This document shows positions 7,587-14,998 of a DNA stretch of 14,998 nt, piece by piece (position 1 is the first letter of the stretch; each line of letters begins with the position of its first letter). Under the pieces are notes generated by a model. It was given only the letters and a program-made list of their open reading frames with translations, searched no databases and was not told the DNA's origin. Made by a program: the position numbers and the translations under genes. The stretch is from a bacterium (GTDB lineage Bacteria; Verrucomicrobiota; Verrucomicrobiae; Opitutales; Opitutaceae): contig JAJXYI010000331.1 of assembly GCA_021780625.1 (NCBI GenBank), positions 1 to 14,998 on the forward strand. The letters are read 5' to 3'.

Positions 7587-7778
7587 TGGGCGCGCCCGCG
7601 GGACGAGGCAGGAATCGGAAACTTCTTCGTCGCCGTCGCGTCCTATGCGCAATGCATTTCCCGCCACGGCCCGCATCGCGAGGCCTGCCCAGCACCCCCG
7701 GCTTCGAGCTTCGCAATTTACAAGCGGGAAGCTTTTCCCTCTGATTACCGGATTCCGGCCCCTGTCCCTCCTTATCGC
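7587..7778. other. Gap between aroC and the gsp operon
   Basis: 192 bp. GGGCGCGCCC lies at the aroC stop, and the bases nearest gspD are CT-rich (CCTGTCCCTCCTTATCGC). I see no clear terminator, promoter or repeat, although a promoter for gspD would be expected here. Confidence 0.4.
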
Positions 7779-9878
7779 ATGATTCAGCGCCCCTTCCGCA
7801 TTTGGCTCGTCGCGGCCCTCCTGGCCGTCGCAGCCACCGCAGCCTCCGCCCAGCCCGTTGCCCCCGTTCCCGCACCCGCGAAGCCTGCCACCACCAAGCC
7901 CTCTGGTTCCGACATCATCCCCAACCTGAGGCTCATCGACGGCGACATCGATTCGGTCCTCTCGATGCTGGAGATGCTCAGCGGCCGCTCGATCATCCGC
8001 CCAGCCTCGCTGCCGACGACGACCTACACGATCGACATCAAGCGCCCGATCCCGCGCTCGGAGGCCATCCAGGTCATCGAGACCGTCCTCAGCCTCAACA
8101 ACATCGGCGTGACGCCCATGGGCGACCACTACTTCAAGGTCGTCGCGCTCGCCGCCCTCAAGACCGAAGCCCCGCAACTCATCTCAGGATCCACCCTCGG
8201 CCTGTTTCCCAGCGGACGTGTCGCCGCCAAGCTCTTCCAGCCGAAATACCTTCGCATCGAGGACTTCCAGCAGCAGATCAACGGACTGGTCTCGCCGGGC
8301 GTCGGGGGCGCGATCGTTCCGTTTCCGAAGGCCAACGCCCTGCTGGTGACGGACACCATCAGCAACCTCCAGCGCATCGAGACGCTGATGGACAAACTCG
8401 ACAAGCCCGCGCCGGAGCCGAAGTTCTACACCCTCAAATTCGCCAAGGCCAGCGACCTGGTCCAGAAGATCCAGCTGATCATGCAGAACCCCACGCTGCA
8501 GGGTCAGCTTGGCGCCACGCCGACGATCACCGCCGACGATCGCACCAACCAGGTGATCCTCGTCGCCGAGCCCCAGCAGCGAAAATTCTTCGACGACCTG
8601 ATCGCGCGCCTCGACATCAAGGCGGACCCGAACACCCGCACCGACGTAATCTACCTGAAACACGCCAACGCCAAGGACGTCGCAAGCCTGCTCACCCAGG
8701 TGATCAGCGGGCAGAACAATGCGGCGCAAAAGATCGGCGCCCAATCGGAGATCGCCCGTCCGCAAGCAGGCCCGCCAACCAATCTCGCCGCCGCCCAGGC
8801 TGCACACATCCAGGCTCTCACACCTTCCACAGCCTTCAGCTCGATCGTGACGGTCTTGGCGGACGAGCGCACCAATTCCGTAATCGTCAACGGCACCCAG
8901 GACGACATCCGCCTCATCAAGCAGCTCGTCGACAAGGTCGACATCATCCTCCCGCAGGTCCGGATCGAGGTCGTCATCGCCGAGGTCAACCTCACCAAGA
9001 ACGAACAATCCGGCATCGACGCCCTTGGCCTCCAGGTCGTGAACAACAAGCTGGTGGGCATCGCGGGTTCCACCTTCGGCTTCGGAGTCGGCGGCAGCAC
9101 CACCTCGTCCTCCGGCTCCTCGGGTTCGTCGTCCTCCTCCTCGAGCAGCGCCGTCACCCCGAGCGGCTTCGCCACCCTCGGCCGCACCTCCCACGACGGC
9201 TACTCGCTGACCGCGATCCTCGGAATCAACTCCAACCCGGTCTTCTCGAACGCCACCATCCTCTCCGTGCCGACGATCGTCACGACGCACAACAAGAAGG
9301 CGATGATCAACGTCGGCGAACAGGACCCCGTGATCAGCAGCTACGTGAACACGGGCACGAACGCCACGTCGACGATCGGCACCGGGTACATGTCCAACGT
9401 GAACTACAAGGACATCGGTATCCAATTGACTGTGACGCCTCTGATCGGCGACGACGGCAGCGTGCAGATGGACATCCAGCAGACCGTCAACGACGTCATC
9501 GGACAGGTGATGATCGACGGCAACGACCAGCCCAAGATCGGCACCCGCGAGATGGACTCCTTCGTGACCGCCAAGAGCGGCGACATCATTGTGCTGGGCG
9601 GGTTGCAGCGCGAATCCGACACGACCTCCCGCAGCCGCCTCGGCCCGATTCCCTGGATTGGCGACCTGCTCGGCACGCATGCGAAGACGCATGAGCGCTC
9701 CGACCTGATCTTCTTCCTTCGTCCGGTCGTCCTGACAAACACCCCCGCCGACAACGTGAATGCGCTGAAGCGGGTGGACAAGATGACGATCAAGAACGAC
9801 GTGAACCGCGCGCTGAATCCCAACGCGCCGCCGCCGCCCGAGAAGAAGCACCTGTTCCCCTTCCTGCATAGCGACTGA
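7779..9878 (+). CDS. gspD: Type II secretion system secretin GspD
   Basis: Outer-membrane channel subunit of a type II secretion system, 699 aa. A signal peptide (MIQRPFRIWLVAALLAVAAT, cleavage likely after ASA near 25) lacks a lipobox. Domains in order: Pro/Ala linker; N0 (about 45-121, IPNLRLIDGDIDSVLSMLEM); N1 (155-210); N2 (214-283); N3 (288-393, interrupted by a Gln/Ala-rich loop); and the secretin barrel (393-650) with VGEQDPV, YKDIGIQLTVTPLI, the GDIIVLGGL gate motif and PWIGDLLG. A serine-rich stretch at about 440-460 sits inside the barrel domain. No AMIN domain is present, which argues against PilQ. There is no obvious pilotin-binding S domain; the C-terminus ends PPPPEKKHLFPFLHSD. 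First gene of the gspDEF cluster, 26 bp before gspE. Confidence 0.93.
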   Translation: MIQRPFRIWLVAALLAVAATAASAQPVAPVPAPAKPATTKPSGSDIIPNLRLIDGDIDSVLSMLEMLSGRSIIRPASLPTTTYTIDIKRPIPRSEAIQVIETVLSLNNIGVTPMGDHYFKVVALAALKTEAPQLISGSTLGLFPSGRVAAKLFQPKYLRIEDFQQQINGLVSPGVGGAIVPFPKANALLVTDTISNLQRIETLMDKLDKPAPEPKFYTLKFAKASDLVQKIQLIMQNPTLQGQLGATPTITADDRTNQVILVAEPQQRKFFDDLIARLDIKADPNTRTDVIYLKHANAKDVASLLTQVISGQNNAAQKIGAQSEIARPQAGPPTNLAAAQAAHIQALTPSTAFSSIVTVLADERTNSVIVNGTQDDIRLIKQLVDKVDIILPQVRIEVVIAEVNLTKNEQSGIDALGLQVVNNKLVGIAGSTFGFGVGGSTTSSSGSSGSSSSSSSSAVTPSGFATLGRTSHDGYSLTAILGINSNPVFSNATILSVPTIVTTHNKKAMINVGEQDPVISSYVNTGTNATSTIGTGYMSNVNYKDIGIQLTVTPLIGDDGSVQMDIQQTVNDVIGQVMIDGNDQPKIGTREMDSFVTAKSGDIIVLGGLQRESDTTSRSRLGPIPWIGDLLGTHAKTHERSDLIFFLRPVVLTNTPADNVNALKRVDKMTIKNDVNRALNPNAPPPPEKKHLFPFLHSD

Positions 9879-9904
9879 GCGGCCCCGCCAGCCCCCCGCG
9901 CCCC

Positions 9905-11635
<1,731 letters not shown>

Positions 11636-11645
11636 GCCGCGAGCC

Positions 11646-12917
11646 ATGCCGTCGTTCACCTACTCCGCGCGCGACCGGGCCGGAACCGCAGTCAGGGCCG
11701 CGATCGAGGCGCCGAACCGCCGCGATGCGCTGCGCATGCTGGCCGCCCGGGGGCTGACAGTGTCGTCGATATCCGAGCAGACCGCGTCGGCGCCGCAGAG
11801 CCGGGCACGGGAGGGCAAGGCGACGGAAAAGCCGCGGGCTGCCGCGCCGTCGCCGGGCTCCTCCGGATCCGGCGCGCCGAAGCGCCGCGAGCGACTTCCC
11901 TTCCTTGAGGCGCTCCACGACCTGACCGCCAGCGGGCTGAGCGCGGGCGAAGCCGTGCGGCTTCTCTCGGTCCGACTGAAGGATCCCGCCCTGCGGGTGC
12001 TCTGCCAGGGGCTTTGGGAGCGGATCTCCGAGGGCGCGTCGCTTTCGGGCGCGATGGCCGCGTATCCAGCGGTCTTCGACACCTCGACGATCAACCTGAT
12101 CGCCGCGGGCGAGACGACCGGATCGCTCAACGACACGCTCATCCGCCTCATCGCGCACCTCACCGAGCAGCGCGAGATGCAGCGGCAACTGATGTCCGCC
12201 CTCGCCTACCCGGTGTTCATGCTCCTGGTGGCCGGCGGCGTCATCCTCTTCTTCCTGTTCTTCCTGCTCCCCCGGATGCAGACGCTACTGACGTCGTTGG
12301 GCGGCAAGCTGCCGGTATCGACGCAGATCCTCGTCGGACTCTCCCATTTTGCCCTCGATTACGGCGTGATCATCGCCGGCGTCGGTGTGTTCGTCGCGAT
12401 CTCGTTCTGGCGCTGGCGGGCGACCAACGCGGGCCGCGCCAAGAGCGACGCCTGGATGCTGCGCGTGCCGTTCCTCGGCAGCTTCATCACCTCGCAGACG
12501 GTCCTGGCGATCAGCCAGACGCTCTCGGTGCTGCTCGAGAACGGGATCACGACGGCCGAGGCGCTCAAGATGACCGAGCGGCAGATTTCAAATCTCGTTC
12601 ACCGCAGCGCCTTCGGCATCGCCATCACGCGCGTCATGGAGGGTGAGGCGCTATCGAACGCGCTGGGCCGCACGCAGTGTTTTCCCGATCTCGTGCTCGA
12701 CCGACTGGCGGTGGGTGAGAACACGGGCAACGTGGTGCCGAGCCTCAAGGACATCGCGAAGAACTACCGCCTGCGCCTGTCGCGCGAGCTTCAGGGCATC
12801 ACCCGCGTGATCGCCAGCGCGGTGATGGCCTCGGTCTTCATTTTCGTCGGCTTCATCGCCTTCGCCATCATCAGCGCGGTATTCCAGCTGAGCGCGAGCT
12901 TCAGCAAGATGCATTGA
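11646..12917 (+). CDS. gspF: Type II secretion inner-membrane platform protein GspF
   Basis: Polytopic platform protein that couples the GspE ATPase to pseudopilin assembly, 423 aa. The N-terminus MPSFTYSARDRAGTAVRAAI is a classic GspF/PilC start. It is followed by a Pro/Ala/Lys/Ser-rich linker (about 45-80), the first T2SSF domain (about 81-185, with SGLSAGEAVRLL and LIAAGETTGSL), a membrane segment (about 188-210), a second (about 239-257), the second T2SSF domain (about 275-385, with LSVLLENGITTAEAL and LAVGENTGNV) and a last membrane segment (about 388-415). The frame is open upstream to 11244 inside gspE, but the ATG at 11646 matches the family start. It starts 10 bp after gspE. Its stop codon lies in a 42-bp repeat found inverted at the stop of the facing gene. 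Confidence 0.94.
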   Translation: MPSFTYSARDRAGTAVRAAIEAPNRRDALRMLAARGLTVSSISEQTASAPQSRAREGKATEKPRAAAPSPGSSGSGAPKRRERLPFLEALHDLTASGLSAGEAVRLLSVRLKDPALRVLCQGLWERISEGASLSGAMAAYPAVFDTSTINLIAAGETTGSLNDTLIRLIAHLTEQREMQRQLMSALAYPVFMLLVAGGVILFFLFFLLPRMQTLLTSLGGKLPVSTQILVGLSHFALDYGVIIAGVGVFVAISFWRWRATNAGRAKSDAWMLRVPFLGSFITSQTVLAISQTLSVLLENGITTAEALKMTERQISNLVHRSAFGIAITRVMEGEALSNALGRTQCFPDLVLDRLAVGENTGNVVPSLKDIAKNYRLRLSRELQGITRVIASAVMASVFIFVGFIAFAIISAVFQLSASFSKMH

Positions 12918-12956
12918 GGAAGGAGCCCGTTCGACTTCGCTCAGGGCAGGCGAGAA
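12915..12956 (+). repeat. Stop-codon-spanning inverted repeat, arm A
   Basis: It starts with the gspF TGA and continues GGAAGGAGCCCGTTCGACTT, then CGCTCAGGGCAGG. It matches the reverse complement of 13309-13350 at 40 of 42 positions, and that arm starts with the symporter TGA. The core GTTCGACTTCGCTCAGGGC belongs to the same element family as 633-662 and 13216-13244. Confidence 0.9.
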
Positions 12957-12985
12957 GTGGAAATCGAGCATCCAGAATCTAAAAT

Positions 12986-13006
12986 TTAGGAGTTAGGAGC
13001 TAGGAT
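12986..13006 (+). repeat. Short 7-bp tandem repeat
   Basis: TTAGGAG, TTAGGAG, CTAGGAT: three consecutive units, the last with two changes. It is AT-richer than its surroundings and lies between arm A and the AGGGATG-type element. Confidence 0.5.
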
Positions 13007-13037
13007 CCAGAAGCGTTTGAGGCCGAATCGAAAGGCA

Positions 13038-13074
13038 GGAATTTACAGGGATGAAGGGGATGGAAGGGATGAGG
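13038..13074 (-). repeat. AGGGATG-type interspersed repeat, clearest copy
   Basis: GGAATTTACAGGGATGAAGG, then GGATGGAAGGGATGAGG. It contains three GGGATG/GGGGATG units spaced by 10 and 9 bases. Inverted full-length copy at 4529-4563; shorter or degenerate copies at 3027-3061, 3373-3394, 4945-4966 and 5275-5291. Confidence 0.8.
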
Positions 13075-13149
13075 CGGACTGCATACTGGGATGAACAGAA
13101 GGCAACGAAGGAAACGAAGAACACACCGCTTACCAAAGGATTGAGAGCG

Positions 13150-13350
13150 TTGATTGGGTGAGTGACGCGGATTCCAGACGGGCCGGGAGGCCGAGCCTCC
13201 CGCGCAGGGCGGAATCCCCGTTCGACAGGCTCAGGGCCTTCGGGTGATCCCGCACTCCAGGTTAAGGCAGCCCACAGCGCACTCGCCAACCGCTGGAATC
13301 CTTCTCGATTCCCGCCTGCCCTGAGCGAAGTCGAACGGGCTTCTTCCTCA
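13150..13350 (-). repeat. Composite intergenic repeat, copy 2
   Basis: Read on the minus strand it follows copy 1 (621-815) block by block: TTCGAC...CTCAGGG element, GATTCCAGCGGTTGGCGAG, CCTGGAGTGCGG, TTCCGCCCTGCGCGGGAGGC, GCCTCCC and CCGCGTCAC. Where copy 1 has an intact GCGGAATC-AC-GATTCCGC dyad, this copy has its two halves separated by a CCCGTTCGACAGGCTCAGGG-type element at 13216-13244. The end overlaps the symporter stop codon. Confidence 0.75.
13309..13350 (-). repeat. Stop-codon-spanning inverted repeat, arm B
   Basis: Reverse complement of arm A (12915-12956) with two mismatches. Its first three bases on the minus strand are the TGA stop of the symporter gene, so both convergent reading frames end at the same base of the repeat. 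It is also the outer end of composite copy 2. Confidence 0.9.
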
Positions 13351-14998
13351 GATGTCCTTCAACTTGTCATACCAGTTGAACTTGATGATGCCAGTCGTCA
13401 CGACGACGAGGCCGAGGATGCCGCCGGCGGCGCGCCAGTCGCGCAGCACGATGTAGATCGGGAGCGCGGCGAGGCTCACCTGCCAGATGATGCCCACGCC
13501 GACGTTGGACAGGTCGCGGGCGCAATGAGTGTTGGGCTGAAACGCCGGGTCGTCGCGCACCACCTTGTCGCGGATCGGACCCCAGAAGCCCCAGGGACGA
13601 ACATTCTTGTAGAAGGCGACGAGCACCTCCTCGTCCTCAGGGGGGTTCATGAACGTGCCCACGACGCAGCCCAGCACGGACAGGGCGAAGATGGCGGGGA
13701 AGGTGTAGAGCGCGTTGACCGTGTAGCCCATCACCCAGTCGGTGATCGGCGGGATGATGATGGCGCCCAGGATGCCGCCCACCATGCCCCAGAAATAGCC
13801 AAAGCCGTTGAATCGCCACCAGTACCACTTGAGCACATTGGCCATCACGAAGCCGCCGTAGAGCGCGCCGACGAGCCACATCATGATGCCCGTGATGCGC
13901 GTGGTCAGGAGACCGAGGGCAAGACCGACAATCAGCACCGCGACCGACGACACCCGGCTAAGCCAGACCTGCTTCGCCGACGTGGAGTCCGGATTGATGA
14001 AGCGTTTGTAGATGTCGTTCACGATGTACGCCGGGGCGGCGTTGATCGTGGCGGCGAAATTGGACATGAACGCCGCCAGCAGGCCCGCGAGCAGCAGACC
14101 CACGACGCCCGCGGGCACATCCTGCGACAGGACGATCGGGAGGATCTTCTCGAAATCGGGCTTCGGCATCGCGCGCAGCTCAGGCATGCAGAATGCGAGG
14201 GCCAGGACCGTGAGGCCCGCCACCATCAGATAACGGGGGAAGTAGAGCACGACGTTCACGAAGCCGTTCATCATACAGGCCTCGCGCGGATTGCGGGTCG
14301 CAAGCACACGCTGCAGGTCGTAGGTCGGGGCCGGACCCGCGAGGCTGGCGAGGATACCCTTGAAAAACATCATGCCGAAGATCACGCCGAACAGGGAATT
14401 GCCGTCCTGCTGGATCGCATCGTTGGCCTTGTCGAGAATGCCCGTCCAATTGAGGTCCAGGTGCAGCCCGAAAAACGGATTCGACCAGCCGGCCGGAATC
14501 ACATGCGCGATCATCTCGGGCGAGACCTTCATCATCGCGACGATGCCGATCACGAACGAGGTCACCGTCAGGATGGTGAACTGCATGACCTCCGTGCTCA
14601 CGACCGAGAACATGCCGCCCTTGATCGCGTAGATCGAGGTGAGCGTCAGGATGATGATCGCGTAGATGTTCTCGTCGGTGAACAGGCCCGTGGTGTGATG
14701 CGTGAAATGCCAGGGCAGCATCACGGCCGCGAACTTCCCGATACCGATGAAGGAATAGGCGAGCAGGCCGATGACATTGACGAGGGCGAAGACGACCACG
14801 GAGAAGTGGGCGTAGTTGGCGCCGCGATTGCGGCCGAAGCGGGTCTGGATCCACTCGGCGCCGGTGAGCACGTTGGAGCGCCGCACCCAGGCGCTCAGGA
14901 ACATCATCAGGAAGATCTGGTTGAAGGTCGGCCAGAGCCAGGGAAGCCAGAGGCTCTTCAGGCCGTACACGAACAAGATGTACACCAGCCACATGGTG
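13348..14998 (-). CDS. Sodium:solute symporter (SSS family), 5' end off the window
   Basis: Polytopic inner-membrane transporter; at least 549 residues are visible and the reading frame continues past the right edge. The ATG at 14994 is probably internal, because the first helix of the SSS fold is missing. Hydrophobic helices fill most of the sequence. Family features include TGAEWIQTRFG after the second visible helix, GPAPTYDLQRVLATRNPREA, and AAFMSNFAATINAAPAYIVNDIYKRF, which matches the Na-binding helix-8 region followed by DIY. A long loop MNPPEDEEVLVAFYKNVRPWGFWGP and two more helices (near the end, finishing NWYDKLKDI) extend the C-terminus as in the large SGLT-like members. Expected role: sodium-driven uptake of a sugar or other organic solute; the substrate is unknown. 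It converges on gspF. Confidence 0.9.
   Translation of the reverse strand, partial: TMWLVYILFVYGLKSLWLPWLWPTFNQIFLMMFLSAWVRRSNVLTGAEWIQTRFGRNRGANYAHFSVVVFALVNVIGLLAYSFIGIGKFAAVMLPWHFTHHTTGLFTDENIYAIIILTLTSIYAIKGGMFSVVSTEVMQFTILTVTSFVIGIVAMMKVSPEMIAHVIPAGWSNPFFGLHLDLNWTGILDKANDAIQQDGNSLFGVIFGMMFFKGILASLAGPAPTYDLQRVLATRNPREACMMNGFVNVVLYFPRYLMVAGLTVLALAFCMPELRAMPKPDFEKILPIVLSQDVPAGVVGLLLAGLLAAFMSNFAATINAAPAYIVNDIYKRFINPDSTSAKQVWLSRVSSVAVLIVGLALGLLTTRITGIMMWLVGALYGGFVMANVLKWYWWRFNGFGYFWGMVGGILGAIIIPPITDWVMGYTVNALYTFPAIFALSVLGCVVGTFMNPPEDEEVLVAFYKNVRPWGFWGPIRDKVVRDDPAFQPNTHCARDLSNVGVGIIWQVSLAALPIYIVLRDWRAAGGILGLVVVTTGIIKFNWYDKLKDI

Larger units (their letters stand above)
12918..13347. other. Repeat mosaic between convergent gspF and symporter genes
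   Basis: 430 bp with no supported gene. Left to right: arm A of an inverted repeat, a 7-bp tandem array (12986-13006), an AGGGATG-type element (13038-13074), a purine-rich stretch with ACGAAGGAAACGAAGAAC (13100-13117), composite repeat copy 2 (13150-13350) and within it arm B. No intrinsic terminator with a T-run was seen for either gene. Confidence 0.7.

Noticed and set aside
6288..8177. 629-codon open frame on the minus strand across aroC and the start of gspD
   Set aside because: It lies antisense to two recognised genes. Its translation is rich in Arg, Asp, Gly and Val in the pattern expected from GC-biased third positions of the real frames, and shows no family motif.
12918..12956. Intrinsic terminator of gspF
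   Set aside because: The GCCC...GGGC stem is only 4 bp in a single arm and no T-run follows, so the standard criteria are not met.

Overview
The window looks like a chromosomal stretch from a high-GC member of the Verrucomicrobiota, probably Opitutales/Opitutaceae. This is inference from gene content (bacterial-type ProRS, a GspD-E-F type II secretion operon, a large SSS-type sodium symporter), strong GC bias at third codon positions, near absence of Shine-Dalgarno motifs, and long gene gaps filled with short repeats. No rRNA gene or marker protein settles the taxonomy.

Layout. 1-540 (minus): 5' part of an EamA/DMT membrane transporter running off the left edge. 541-1183: repeat- and palindrome-rich gap. 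1184-2944 (minus): proS. 2945-3519: gap with repeat fragments, ending in the control region of a vapBC toxin-antitoxin pair (3520-4202, plus). 4203-4647 and 4882-5356: two gaps flanking rpmB (4648-4881), each carrying the same perfect 118-bp direct repeat. 5357-6421 (plus): unrecognised protein. 6483-7586 (plus): aroC. 7779-12917 (plus): gspD-gspE-gspF. 12918-13347: repeat mosaic between convergent genes. 13348-14998 (minus): sodium:solute symporter, 5' end off the window.

The genes are mostly housekeeping (translation: proS, rpmB; chorismate synthesis: aroC) plus secretion and transport. gspD, gspE and gspF encode the outer-membrane channel, cytoplasmic ATPase and inner-membrane platform of one machine and are tightly spaced. 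vapB and vapC overlap by 4 bp, and a perfect 12-bp palindrome just before vapB is a good candidate autoregulatory operator.

The most unusual content is between the genes. At least five repeat families recur there: a GCACTCCA-tagged palindrome family, a TTCGAC...CTCAGGGC element, an AGGGATG-type element, a TTTCAGC octamer array and a GCGCGAGTC...CTCGCG hairpin family. They are combined in different orders and orientations, including a roughly 200-bp composite present in inverted orientation at both ends of the window and a 42-bp inverted pair that includes the stop codons of two convergent genes. No transposase or other enzyme that would move them is visible here. No tRNA, rRNA, CRISPR array, insertion sequence or prophage gene was recognised.
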